NCBI GenBank assembly: GCA_015680685.1
Contig: MNCI01020980.1
Location: forward strand, 234,066-298,065
Source: Gnetum montanum
Taxonomy: Eukaryota; Streptophyta; Gnetopsida; Gnetales; Gnetaceae
DNA length: 64,000 nucleotides
Direction: 5' to 3'
How positions within the stretch are numbered: the first letter of the stretch is position 1; the number at the start of each line of letters is the position of its first letter. This document shows, one piece after another, positions 51,077-63,366 of the stretch. The notes beneath the pieces were generated by a model. It was not told the origin of the DNA. It did not search any database and worked only from the letters and a program-made list of their open reading frames with translations. The translations under genes and the position numbers were made by a program.

Positions 51077-51632
51077 NNNNNNNNNNNNNNNNNNNNNNNN
51101 NNNNNNNNNNNNNNNNNNNNNNNNNNNNNNNNNNNNNNNNNNNNNNNNNNNNNNNNNNNNNNNNNNNNNNNNNNNNNNNNNNNNNNNNNNNNNNNNNNNN
51201 NNNNNNNNNNNNNNNNNNNNNNNNNNNNNNNNNNNNNNNNNNNNNNNNNNNNNNNNNNNNNNNNNNNNNNNNNNNNNNNNNNNNNNNNNNNNNNNNNNNN
51301 NNNNNNNNNNNNNNNNNNNNNNNNNNNNNNNNNNNNNNNNNNNNNNNNNNNNNNNNNNNNNNNNNNNNNNNNNNNNNNNNNNNNNNNNNNNNNNNNNNNN
51401 NNNNNNNNNNNNNNNNNNNNNNNNNNNNNNNNNNNNNNNNNNNNNNNNNNNNNNNNNNNNNNNNNNNNNNNNNNNNNNNNNNNNNNNNNNNNNNNNNNNN
51501 NNNNNNNNNNNNNNNNNNNNNNNNNNNNNNNNNNNNNNNNNNNNNNNNNNNNNNNNNNNNNNNNNNNNNNNNNNNNNNNNNNNNNNNNNNNNNNNNNNNN
51601 NNNNNNNNNNNNNNNNNNNNNNNNNNNNNNNN
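51077..51632. other. Assembly gap (556 N)
   Basis: Undetermined bases. The gap lies between the foldback element and an AT-rich tandem repeat, so the repeat probably extends into it. Confidence 0.99.
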
Positions 51633-52296
51633 TAACTGTTATCACCTTAACCATTGCCATGATCGTAACCGTCACTGTAACCATAATCGTCACCATTTAT
51701 AATAATAAAAAATATTTATTATTACTATAATCGTAACCATTACCATTTATAATAATAATAAATATTCAATATTACCCACCATTTATAATAATAAATATTC
51801 ATTATTACCCACGTCGGGCCCTACACGTGAGGGAATATGAAGAGATGAATAGGGAGCCCAAGGGTCAAGGGGCGTCACCATTTATAATAATAATAAATAT
51901 TCAATATTATGCACCATTTATAATAATAAATATTCATTATTACTATAATTGTAACCATCACCATTTATAATAATAATAAACATTCAATATTACCCACCAT
52001 TTATAATAATAAATATTCATTATTACCTACGTTGGGCCCTACACGCGAGGGAATACGAAGAAATGAATGGTGAGCCCAAAGGTCAGGGGGTGTCAATTGA
52101 ATAGAGATTCAGCTCCTCTGCAGTGACTCTTTGGCTCCCTTGCATGTGGTGCGTGCATGTGAAGGAATACAAAGAGTAAATGGGAAGCTCAAGGGTTAGG
52201 GGACATTAATTGAGTAGAGATTCAACTCCCTTTCATTGATTCTTTAGCTCCCATGCATGTGGCGCATGCGTGTGAGGGAATACGAAGAGATCAAAC
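51633..52296. repeat. AT-rich nested tandem repeats
   Basis: The short unit CCATTTATAATAATAA(TAA)TATTCA recurs many times and is nested in a larger unit of about 190-220 bp that ends in GGGCCCTACACG(T/C)GAGGGAATA, AAGAGATGAAT and a GTCAAGGGGCGTCA-like segment (51693-51878 and 51879-52096). Two more diverged copies of the GGGAATAC(A/G)AAGAG segment follow, with ATTGAGTAGAGATTCAACTC between them (52097-52296). Confidence 0.85.
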
Positions 52297-53990
52297 TAAA
52301 TTGGTACTGCAACATATATTTGTAAAGCATATTCGTTTGTGGAGATATAAAAAATCACGTTACAAATACATAAATAATGTTATTATTATATCACAGGCTT
52401 TTGTATATAGACATTATTGTTACAATGAACAAGATATGAATGATGCTAACACCTCATTCATAATTATTATATTATAATTATTGTGGAATCCAATAAATGT
52501 TATGAGATTATTATAATTAGAGCAATAATCCATAATTATAATTTGAGATATTATGGATTATAAGATTCATTCCAATGGTAGACATTTCATAATAAATAAA
52601 GCCAAGATATGATGAAATATTACTCATAATCCATAATGTTATAGATATTATTTATTCATTCATAATGCTAACCCATAATGATTATATCTCGGTTAGCATT
52701 ATCCATAAGATATATATAATGAAATGATTATAAATAACCAACTTTATTTATGATGAAGTGTTTATAATCATTATATATAATCATTTATGTTAATGACTGT
52801 AAATATATCATTATATATATCTGAGATTATAAATAACCAAGATAAATATAATCATTGGCTCCCTTGTAGTGACTCTTTGGCTAGGGGAGATTTATAAATA
52901 ATTGGTTATTTATGATTATGGCAAGACATGTGCGTCGGTGGAGAGCTCGTCGTTGTTTTCCTCGGCATTGGCTAGGATCATCATAGCATGATCTTACCAA
53001 AGATCTTCCCGAGGTCTAAGCTGCTAGAGGTGTAGAAGTTCTCGTTTTTAAAATTTACCAGGTTAACAACCATATCATCCATTAGATTCCATCAATCAAA
53101 GAATATGTACATAAAGAAAAGGCCTCACTGCATGCAAGAAAGTAAGAAGAAATTATTAAAATTGAACTTTTTAGTCCTCCCAATAAGCAGGAAAAATTGT
53201 TAAAATTATGACCAAAGTTAGGTTGACATCTCAAATTGGCTAATAATTTTCATGTGCTGGCAAAAATGCTAACGCTTTTGCATTTTATTAAAATGCATAT
53301 TGCAAACGAAAAAATAGTCATAATCGTAACAACTAAACGCATCTACTCCATGGTAACTGCTGAATTTCAAAGCACAACCATAGAAATGATAAAACCTACA
53401 CAAAATATATAAAGAGATAAAGAGAACAGGAACTTACAAATGTTCCTTTACATTGAAAAAGGGTGTAGCAAAAGAAGATTACTCAGGATAGTAGCAAAAA
53501 ATTGTAATTTCAGAATTCCCTACCACTTTAGAAAGCATTGAAAAAAGAATAGAACTAAACTTTGGAATATTTTTGCATTGGGAATGTAAATGTATAGGGA
53601 AGCATACTAAGTATTGATGATAGAAGAGCTCATCTTGAAGTGAAAATTATGAAATTGCACAAAATCATCAAAATGTAATGTTCAACATGTTACAATTCAC
53701 TATAAAAAATTAACAAAAAAACACATAAAAAAACTAGCAGAAAGTTTGTTTCTAGAAAGAGATTCCCCTTCCCTTCAGGCTGCAGCTTCAACTATAGCCA
53801 TTACTGTCCTTCCTCAAGTGTCTCTGGCTCTACCCCTCATCCTGCCCTTGCTTGCAAAGTTTTATGCTTAAAACATACATTCAGACAAAGCTACTCAAGA
53901 AACATATTGGCCTAATTCATATATAAATTTTATCAAAAAAAAAAACCCTAAATGAAAGATCTTTTAACTATTATAACAAAAATTGTATTA
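52297..53990. other. AT-rich intergenic DNA
   Basis: From 52430 to 52900 the DNA is extremely AT-rich, built from ATAAT, ATTAT and CATAATG words with many short hairpins. GGCTCCCTTGTAGTGACTCTTTGGCT (near 52857) repeats a motif from 52120. The rest shows no gene or identified element. Confidence 0.6.
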
Positions 53991-53995
53991 TGATT

Positions 53996-54735
53996 CACAC
54001 CTCCTCTACCTCTGGGGTCCAAGCTATCATAGGTGTAGAAGTTCGCATTTCTGTCGCCATCAAGGCTAGTGTTTCCAGCATAGATGAGTGTGAGATTTGG
54101 ATCTTCCAGTAGCAATTCCCCAGAGTAGAGTGAGGTTTCGACATACTCACTGCCATCGACAAGCATCGTGATGGCCGAGAAGTCACAATCAAGGGTGCTA
54201 GCAATGATGGTCATGATCCAGGGCACAAGATTTAAGGCAATGTTAGCACTGTGTCTGGAGTTTCCAATTGAGCAAGCGATAAAGACATGGCAGTGGACTG
54301 CGGCAATGAAGGCACCAATGGCAATGCTGTTGGTGTAGTACTGCTACGGGTTGTCACCAAGCGAGAGTGAAAGCATGTCAATGCTGTCAGACAGAGTGGC
54401 ATCCATGGCCACAAGGATGTCGAAGCTAAAGTAGCCATAGTCCCACCAGACCTTGTAGATGGCAATCTGTGCAAGCTAGGCCATGCTGCGGATAGTGTCA
54501 TTGGCATAACCGAGCACGCTGATGTCAACCACGGCGTTGTCGGCAATTGTTGATGATGTGTGCATGTTGTGGCCCTCAGTGTTGAGCAAGGATGCAATAA
54601 GGGCCAACTGGCCTACTATCTTATTGCTGCTTTGGTTGAAGAAGCACATGTTGATGAGCTTGTTATTGCAGTTGAAGCATGGGCCACCATCATAGGTGCC
54701 TTTCCAGCACTCTAGCGGAGCTCCAAAGCTGGTTC
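53996..54735 (-). pseudogene. Subtilisin-like serine protease pseudogene (fragment)
   Basis: One continuous - strand frame with two TAG stops encodes the middle of a plant subtilase. In order: CWKGTYDGGPCFNCNNKLI, TEGHNMHTSSTIADNAV (catalytic-His region; the usual GHGTH is changed to GHNMH), IAIYKVWWDYGYFSFDILVA, DMLSLSLGDNP, YYTNSIAIGAFIAAV, ACSIGNSRHS (oxyanion-Asn region), VPWIMTIIASTLDCDF, and SLYSGELLLED. The N-terminal Asp region and the C-terminal catalytic-Ser region are absent. Functional family members run to about 750 residues, while this covers about 245. Plant subtilases are secreted proteases, but this copy is dead. The DNA is more GC-rich than its surroundings. Confidence 0.85.
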
Positions 54736-55060
54736 AATTGGGCTAGGCGGTTTGTAGCAGTAGTTGCAAACAGAGACAAAGACAGAATGGAAATGGAATT
54801 CTCATTCCCATTCCCATTCCCATTCTGCATTTGGTTGTGTTTGGCCTTTTTATGTGTGTAGCAGGAATACGAAAAGCTACGGCTCTTTGGTTTACATTCT
54901 GTGTAATGGAAATACAAAAAGGTGTGGCTCTTTGATTCATGTTTTATCCCATTTCATGGGATCTTACATGGCACATGATGTGGAGGGCGTTACTTGGAGG
55001 GCGACAAATCAACTCCTCCCTCCCCCCCTATCCTATGAGACGAGTTGGCCTCTTGGCCAA
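54736..55060. repeat. Low-complexity and short duplicated DNA
   Basis: A TTCCCA hexamer repeats near 54803-54826, and a segment of about 55 bp (AATACGAAAAGCTACGGCTC / AATACAAAAAGGTGTGGCTC) is repeated at about 54866 and 54911. Short open frames here are by-products of the repeats. Confidence 0.6.
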
Positions 55061-55719
55061 AATTAATAGGATGAATAATTAGAGTTTTGTCATAGTTTTC
55101 AACTCAGTTGATCTAACGTAACCCCATCAATTCGTGACTCAGGCATATGTATTTGGCAACTCCATCGATTTGATTGGGGGCATACCCATTTAGTAACTCC
55201 ATCAATTTGTGATTTGAGAATAATCCTTGAAAAGCTACAAAATTTTGGTAATTACCCAAAGGCTTAAAATTCTATTTAAATATAAGGTAGTTCCATTGAT
55301 TTTTGAATTTATATAACAAATATTTTTTAAAAAATAATACTAAAGTTTAACAAATCTTAAATCAAAACTCTTATTATTAGGCTAACATTTCATAGCAATG
55401 TTGGGGTATTAGATACGAAACATTTTTTAAACAATATTAATCCCAAAGGCTCATGATGAATACCACAACTATGGGCATGACCTCACATCTTAAGAGATTC
55501 AAAGCAAAGGCATATGACATCATTTCAACATTTTTAAGGCCACTACAACTTGTGGTCAATCTATCACAAGTCAACCACAACTTGATTAATGGTAATTTTT
55601 TTGTTGTTCTCTCTCTCTCTCTCCAAAAGTAGTCACCATGAGGACATCACAACTTGTGGTCAAGTCGAAATTGCATAAAATGACAACTTTTTGAATTTTG
55701 ATTTCAATACCAGATTCCT

Positions 55720-55835
55720 TGAGAAAACTAAGCTTTCACTACATCAGCTCCAACATTGGTTTTGCCCACTAGAATTGAACTCATAACTTAGAGTTAACAA
55801 ATTAAGAGTCTTACCACTAGGCTTACACATGATTA
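55720..55835 (-). mobile_element. tRNA-like SINE head, second type
   Basis: On the - strand CTAGTGGTAAGACTCTTAAT (A-box-like) is followed by TATGAGTTCAATTCTAGTGG (B-box-like), similar in plan to 43960-44070 and 30425-30505. Confidence 0.5.
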
Positions 55836-55849
55836 CTAGCTCATTAAAA

Positions 55850-56020
55850 AGGATCATCACCTAAAGGCTCCATGCTCATCCCACCAATGCATGATCCTAG
55901 GAGGGTTGGTGGATGAAGGAAAGCCTCACCTCTTTCAAGTGGTTGTGCCTAGGCTCAAACGTGGTCTTATGATTTGAGAAACAAACATCTTATTATCACT
56001 CCAAGTGGTGATCCCTTCAT
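55850..56020 (-). mobile_element. tRNA-derived SINE-like copy S5
   Basis: The - strand reads GGGATCACCACTTGGAGTG, TTGTTTCTCAAATCATAAGA, CGTTTGAGCCTAGG, ACTTGAAAGAGGTGAGGC, GGTGGGATGAGCATGGAGCC and GGTGATGATCCTTT, the full order of the family from head to tail. Confidence 0.75.
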
Positions 56021-56805
56021 TTGTTAACTCATCAAAAGGTTAAATTGCTGATGGAAAAAAATTGTATTAGTAACTAAAAAGAAAAATATTTAAGAGCAAC
56101 ATTATCGATAGAAATTCAAGTTTGAGATCTATATGTAATTTATCATGCAATTCTTTCATTGTGTGATATAAAATTATTATTTAGTCTAGGTGCTTTGAAA
56201 ATGGAAAGTGAAAAATCAAACATGGCAAAGAGTACAAAGTGAAACCTTTTCTTGGAGTGAACAAGAAAGTGTAAAAAATTAAACATGTCAAAAAAGAAGT
56301 TGTTGGTAAAACCTTTGCTTGAGTGAATAAGAAAGCAAAGATTTATTTTATTTTATTTTTGTAACTTTACATGCCTTAAAATTTCAAACAAAAACAATGG
56401 AATTTCATGTTAGAATAATGGTTTAAAATCCATTGCCATTGGCAATGATTTGGCAAACCTCCATGATTGACCATATTCAAAATATTCGCATAATTTAAAA
56501 ACACTAAGTTTTACAAACCTAAATAAATTAAAGCATTGAATTTTTTGCAAACATTATAGTACATTTTATCAGGAAGATAAATCAAGGTTAAATACATGTA
56601 ATAAAGTTGATGTTATGTCAACACCATAGCTTATCTTTTAAAATTTTCATTCAAATGTTGCCATAGAGAAGGCTACCCAAACTACTACTACTTGTTACCC
56701 TAGCAACACTATTCATAAAAATACAATCGTAAATGATTATCTTGATTTTGGGGCAAGTTTGAAATCATTTAAATGAGCCCTTGATTAGGAGAGTTAACCA
56801 ATGGA

Positions 56806-57560
56806 GAGATTTGCACATCCAAAATTGTATTCTTTTCAATAATAGGAAGGTATATGCTTCCATATGTGATTTTAGGGCCAATATCAGCTTACAGAAGCAT
56901 TGTGGAGACTTGGAATTTTTGTGCTTCCAAATGTGAGTTTAGGGTAAAGATCTTCTTGGATAAACATTGTGGAGGGTGGCAAGCCACATGCGGAGAGATA
57001 AGGTCCTATAGCTTGAGGGGAGAAGCTATTTTTAGTTAGGTATGTCTACAAAAATTTCAAATTTTATAAAAGAATGCTTGACATGTCAAAAATTCAAAGT
57101 GGAAAGGGGTGTAGATGGTCATTACCTGTCATTGTCTATTGCTAAATCACTATGGAAGAGTGTGTCTATGGATTTCATTAGAAGAATTCCAAAAACTAAG
57201 AGTGGGAATGATTTTATTTAAGTTGTAGTTGATTGATTCACCAAGATGGCACATTTTATTCATTGCAAGAAGGCAAGTTATGCATCCCATGTTGCAAATT
57301 TATTTTTCAAGCATGTTGTTTGTTTGCATGATATTTCATTGTTTCTTCTTAGTAATAGGAAATTAAAATTCACCAACAATCTTTAGATATCATTATGGAG
57401 GATATTGGGGATCAAGCTAAATTTTTTAAGTGCCTATCATCATTACTTTGTTAGGCAAATTAAAGCAGCAAAAACATCTTTGTTGAAAATCTTAGATGTT
57501 TGTGTGATGATCAATCAAGTAGGTGGAAGAATTTGTTGTCTTAAGTTGAAGTTTGAAAAC
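56806..57560 (+). mobile_element. Ty3/gypsy integrase fragment
   Basis: In the + frames are an integrase zinc-finger remnant (ECLTCQKFKVERGV) and a core with SMDFIRRIPKTKSGNDFI, VVVD-FTKMAHFIHCKKAS, ANLFFKHVVCLHDIS, LKFTNNL and KLNFLSAYHH. Stops and changed catalytic positions show decay. It is separate in sequence type from the integrase at 34455. Confidence 0.8.
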
Positions 57561-57899
57561 TAGAAACTAGAAATTTTTATTATGTCTAGTAAATCACAAA
57601 GGATTTTTTGGACAATTACAAACCACCTCTAACAAAATGTAAATAAATATGTTTGTCCCCTAATATGTTCAACCAAACTTTAGCTAAGACTTAATCTTTT
57701 ATAGTTTTCCGGAAGAGCCTTTTATTTAAAGGAAGATTCTCTATAGCAATATTCCATAACTTAAGTCATAATTTTTCTTAATGCAACCATCCATTTTCTT
57801 GTATAGCATTCATTATCTCCTTAGCATAAATAACTTCCTCCATGTGACTTAACTTTTGAGTATAAGTGATGAATCATTCAACAAGGTGCATCAATGGGC

Positions 57900-58260
57900 A
57901 TGCATTGATGTAGCCTTATCGACACATGGTTAGATGTGTTGACGCAGATGTGTCAACGTAGTGTCTAATCTTGCCTATATAAATGTGCACACCCATCACA
58001 TTTATTACACATTAAGTCAATAGAGTAGCTAAGTTCTTGCAAGTTTCTTTTGCCATAGGTAGAATATTTTCTAAGTGCTCACAATAGGACTTTAAGGAAT
58101 TTACAGATCCTTGTTCAAACATCAATGTACCTAAACACTTTGATGTGCCAGCAATAAAGACAAGATTCTTGGAATTCCTTGTAGCACTTAAGAATAATTT
58201 AATGTTTCCATTCATGCACCTTATTACTTATGCATTTTATATTCATGCCTGTAGTTAATT
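57900..58260 (+). mobile_element. LTR-like segment A (left)
   Basis: An imperfect hairpin (near 57925-57960) and a TATA box (CTATATAAAT, near 57978) precede TAGAATATTTTC, CAGATCCTTGTTCAAACATC, AATGTACCT and CAATAAAGAC. The same series occurs in the same order at 63240-63560, as expected for a U3-R-U5 core repeated at both ends of a retrotransposon. Confidence 0.65.
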
Positions 58261-58860
58261 AATACATTTAATAATAACATATAAGCATGAATGCCTTGAA
58301 TGTATGGTTAATGGTTAGTAATCCTAGTAGTGTTATCACTTAATTCTCCCAGTAGCCTAACACTTGGCAACCCAACAATGTTTATAATGAGTTTAGGATG
58401 TGCACGGAAGGTGGGACTAGATGCTTATGTTAGGATATTTAGATTATGGCATTACATAGCCAATTAGTTAATTTACACGTAATTTCTTTTGTTTCACACT
58501 TAGATTAAATCATATAAAATATAGATAAAAATCACGTTTTGTCTTACACTTAACCATATACTTGAACTTATACAAGTGAGGCCAAGTAGACAACAATCAT
58601 GTTCCTAAGTCACTATCTTTGCCCATTAGTGTAGTTAGGAGCTAAGTCCATGAAATTTGACTAAATCACTAGTGCAACACTTGTGATTCATATGGTTAGG
58701 TGTAGGGACTACTTACTACTCATCATTGGTGTTGTTGTTGAGGACTGTCATCTAAATAAGTGCGCTACATATGAAGGATAGTGAAATCATACAAAGACAT
58801 CGTAGAAGATAATTAACTCAAAAACATTAAGATACATAATAAAAACAAACATATCTTATT
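58261..58860. other. Segment X next to the left LTR
   Basis: 58261-58590 matches the reverse complement of about 62885-63220: shared landmarks are AGATGCTTATGTTAGGAT, GTAATCCTAGTA and CTTACACTTAACCATATACTTG against its mirror. The rest is AT-rich without coding signal. Confidence 0.55.
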
Positions 58861-61800
58861 TTTTTTTTTGAACAATCACTAATCTGGCTTCTTCTCATAG
58901 GGAAGATTCTCCACCATCATTTACAAGTGGATCCAATTAAAGGCAACAAGGCCAAAAGATGCAAGTGCCCCAATAGTTTCGAGTTGTCTATACCCATGCA
59001 AATCCTTACACTCTAGATTTCACCTTCATCTTGCATCAGGATGAGTAGCTATGATGGAGGAACATGGAAGGTAACATCATGTTTCCTATTGACCGATTTG
59101 TTCTCATGATGTTATTGAACAATCTCATCAAGTTTGACATCTTTGGACTTAATGCCATGGATGAGGTTTAAGATCACCTCTATTAGGATTACCATCCCAC
59201 AAAGGCCCAACGGAAGAAAGATCAGCAAATGCAAGCTCAATATGAGGCTTCAAAGAACAAAAGATTTCATACCCACTTGTTCTTGCAAACACACAAAGAA
59301 GGTGAAGACTTCTTTTTAGGTGCCTTCTAATACATAGATTCTCCTCCTCTCTTTGATGAAGAGACCCTTAACCAAAAATTGTAGTCAACTATGAACAACC
59401 TTGGTGATAGGATAAATAGGTCTCAAGACCAAGGGACCTCAAAAGAAGGGAGCCATAGTCGATCACCCAAAGGTAAGAACAAGGACAAGCACCAAGAGAA
59501 GGATAAACATGGTGATTAGGGTAGGGAATGAAGAAGGGGAGATAGTAGGCATCATTTTTGTGCTGATTCCTTCTTTGACCTCATCATCATCCTTATCATT
59601 TTCCTCTTCCAACTTCAATAGGAGAAGCAAAGGCCAAGATCGTGGAAAGAGCCAAAAAGATCATTGTGGAGATGAATAGCAATATAGGGATGACTGTCGA
59701 TCCCACTAAGACAATAGGGGCTAGGGGCATGAACAACAACAAGGGAAAGAACATTATAGAGAACAAAGACACAACAAGACTCATCGTAGGCATCATGATC
59801 ATGACAGGGGCCACAAAGATCGTTGTGACTATGATGAGCCCCTACTAACTACAAGAAATATGTTAAATATTTCAAAGGCTGTTAGAATTCCCACTAGGTA
59901 CTTGAAGGATAGCCACATTAAATGACTAGATATGAACAATATCCCCAAGTTTAATGGGGGATATAATTCAGATCCACAAAATCATTTACAAGCCTTCCAT
60001 GATGTCTATTACTTGCAAAATGTGGAGAACAAATGACAAAAGATGAAACTATTTCCAAGGACACTCATAAAGGAGTAGAAAGCTAGTACCACTCCTTGGA
60101 ACCTGAATCTGTATGACGATGAAGTACAATGTTGGAGTTGTTTAATGATAAATACAAAACATACTCTCGAGTGTCCAATCTAAGGAGGAAAATCCAAGGT
60201 TGGAAACAAAGCACTCACAAGTCCTTGAATGTACCATGGGCAAGTACTACTCTTCGTTGCACTAATTCCTAGGCCATGGATAATTCCAATAGGATCAACT
60301 ACGTCATATCATAGATGGGCTTAAAACTAAAATAAGGAGAATCATTAAGGTTTATGCCCAAGGAAGACTTTCTAAGTAAGGGATTTATCAAATTCGAAGG
60401 CTCATTAAGTCAGTGACCATAGAGGAAGGAAAGATGAAAAAATGAGAAAGTGTAGAAGAATACAACAAACATCCCACCATCTATAAGAGGAAGGTCTGTT
60501 GTTGTGAGAATGAGGAAGAGACACCACTTGATGACATGATGTAGAGGAAAACCTTGTCAATCCAAAAATCTGTTCTTGAAATATTGGCTAAGGTTGATAA
60601 GATGTGGGACTCCTTGGATGAGAAATTCCAAACTACTTTGAAGATTGTAGAGGAACGTAGAAATCAAGGAGGCAATGACTGTGACTGAAGGAAGAAGAAG
60701 GAGGCTGAACAAAAATATCACAAAGATAAGGACAAAGTTGCAGTAGTAGAGAAGGTTACAGATTTAGAATTTAATGATGATAGGTGTGACCTTTGTCAAT
60801 ACAAACACTCCAAGGGACATTGCCCTATATTGTCACACTTACAAGAATCTGAAACATATGCTTTGAATCCTAGATTGGCAAAATTGTAAGCACCTAGAAG
60901 GTTGCCTTATTCACAAGGCAACTATTGACAATAATTCCACCAACAAGCTTACTATCCAGCTAGAGAGCTACCTCAACCTCAAGAATAGTACCAACAATGG
61001 CAACACCCATAGTTGTGGGGGATGCTACCACCAAGGTAGTAGTACACTTATCACCAACTTGATCCTTATGGGTATTACATTTAGTAGCCAATCTCTCCAT
61101 GTGACTCTTCTAGTCACATTTCCTTTCCACACCACTATTACCCTCCAGAGTTTTATAGAGCACCTTCTCTAAGAGGGTAATCCTCATTTCCTTTCCTCAA
61201 CATCCATCCACTCCTTTACCACCATCATCAACCCATTTGCCACCTTCTCCATTCATGCAAGGTGAAATACCCACCCAAGAACAACAAAGAAATGCTATGA
61301 GGGTAATAAACTTATAGCTGGTTGCTTAGTCGAGTGGTCCTAAATCCAAGCCTCGCAAGAGGTCATTCTTCAAAACCAATAGCCCCACGAAGCCCTTAGA
61401 AATACCTGTGGCTATTAATCCTACTACCTTAACCTCTAAAATTCCTATTGAGCAACCTTCAAACCAAAGTACCCCTTAATTGCATACTATCATGTTGAAC
61501 CATGTGCTCACAAATTGGATTGAGGCCAACGATCTTCCTAGGAAAATATTTGATCCTGGGAGTTCTCTTATCTACTTACAAATGACAAGGAATGAACCAT
61601 GTAAGACTCTTTTGGATTTAGGTTTTGGAGTTAACTTGATTTTGTAGGAGATGCACAAAGCTTGGAACCTACCTTCCCTGAAAAAGAGCAATATTGATTG
61701 GAACTGATAGACCAATCCATTACTATTTCTTTGGAATTTGTGGAAGACATCATGACCATTTTCTGTGGATGATCCTATCCTACCAATTTTTTGGTGATCC

Positions 61801-62760
61801 ATGTGGAGAATTGCAAAGGGGAATTTTCTATCATCATGGGAAGAGCATGGCTAAGCACTATTGATGCCAGTTTGGGGATTTGAGACCTTTCCTTAAAGAT
61901 TTTCAAGGAAAATGAAATTGGATGGTCAAGAAGAAGAGCGTTTCATGCATTGCATACAGTGACATAGGGTGTCATTACATGCAAAGACTCTGGACCATCA
62001 AAGGCACATCACTTCAAGCATCTAATCAATGTGTAGAGATAATAAAAATTCAGAGGTGCCTATACACAATAGCCATGAAATAGGAGGGTACCTAATGCCT
62101 AACAATAGATAAGGAGGTTGGATCAACAATATGCATGAAACTAGCTAAGAGCCACTAGCTGCTACATTGAGAACATGGACAAGTTAGAGTAGCTTCATTG
62201 CCAACTCTTTGATGTGAAAAGTGAAATTGATTAGAGAGAGTTGAAGGTCCCTAAAAGTTTGAAGCAAGAGCTCCTTAAGTTAAAGGCTCTACTGGTAGGA
62301 ATGGAATATGCATTTTTGAATGATGGGAAACTGAATATAATCAATGTCATACTTGTTGCTGAATAGAAAAGGAAATTGTTGGAAGTTGTGAATAAATGGC
62401 CAACAATCTTTTCCTAGTCATATCATAAGCTAACAGGAATTGATCCTAGGATATGCTCGCATAGAATTTATACAAACTCCTCCATCAAACCAAAGAGATA
62501 GCCATAAATATGCTTGAACCCAAAACTCAAGCAAATTGTTAAGGAGCATATTGACCAACTTCTCAAGGCTAGGTTCATTTACCCCAATATTAATAGAAAG
62601 TGGGTTAGTGCACTTGTTATTGTACTAAAGAGAGGAGAAAAGTGAAGAGTCTATGTAGACTTTTGATTATTGAACATGTCCACTTACAAAGATCATTTTC
62701 CATTGTCATTTATGGACTAAGTGCTAGATACTATTTGATGAGCGATGAGTATACCCTATG
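58861..62760 (+). mobile_element. Degenerate Ty3/gypsy gag-protease-RT (Athila/Tat-like)
   Basis: Gag: IPKFNGGYNSDPQNHLQAF (from about 59940) and a CDLCQYKHSKGHCP knuckle-like motif near 60784. After a Pro-rich linker, a protease with LLDLGFGVNLI (near 61610; the usual DSG/DTG is changed to DLG) and IIMGRAW. Then LKALLVGMEYAFLND, DPRICSHRIYT, VKEHIDQLLKARFIYPN, KWVSALVIVLKRGEK and VYVDF-LLN, the start of reverse transcriptase. The frame breaks near 62720 and the rest of RT, RNase H and integrase are missing. Many stops. The KYAFLG/CTHRI-type linker points to the Athila/Tat branch. Confidence 0.8.
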
Positions 62761-62884
62761 CCCAACCATACAAATCATTAGCATTCACTCAATGATTTGG
62801 TTGAATTCCAAAGACTTTAGATTTCTAAGTACACTAGTTCTAGGAGGTGAAATTAATTGTTGCAATCATTGTCTTCTTAGTTTC

Positions 62885-63366
62885 ACTTGTGTTGTGCAAG
62901 TGTAAGGTTAAGTGTAACTAAGGCATATGATTTTTATCATTTTCTCTTTTATGAATTAAGTCACCTAATGAACAAGAATAAAGAATAAAGTATTTAATTG
63001 CTAAATTATTCTAACAACTAGCTAACACTTAACTAATCCTAACATAAGCATCTATTCCCACTTGCTGAACACATCTTAAACACGTATAACGCTACTGAAT
63101 TACCAAACATTAAACGTTACTAGGATTACCAAGTGTTAAACGTATGCTCAAAGTGATCATACTTATGTTTACTATTAAATTGATATTAATTAATTAATTA
63201 CTTAATTACTTAAAAACATTAAAGGAAAATTTCTTAAATATTAAATGCATAAGTGATGAGACGCGATTCGCACAAGCCGTGATATCACGTATGCAATATC
63301 ACGGTCTGCTGCCAAATCTATAAATAAGAGGCGACACTCCCCTTATTTCTCATCCCAGGCTTAAAG
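62885..63366 (+). mobile_element. Right LTR-like segment (U3 part and hairpin)
   Basis: AT-rich sequence inverted relative to 58261-58590, followed by an exact hairpin CGTGATATCACG...ATATCACG (63270-63305), a TATA box (CTATAAATAAG, near 63318) and the start of the segment homologous to 57960-58210. Confidence 0.6.

Larger units (their letters stand above)
55061..56805. other. Intergenic DNA with two SINE-like remnants
   Basis: AT-rich, no gene. It contains a CT microsatellite near 55607-55622, a second-type tRNA-like head at 55720-55835 (-) and SINE copy S5 at 55850-56020 (-). Nothing else is recognised. Confidence 0.6.

Noticed and set aside
51067-51696. 209-codon - strand open frame
   Set aside because: It is almost entirely undetermined bases.
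54232-54597. 121-codon - strand open frame rich in Ser, Thr and Pro
   Set aside because: It is an alternative frame of the subtilase pseudogene; the correct frame shows the family motifs.
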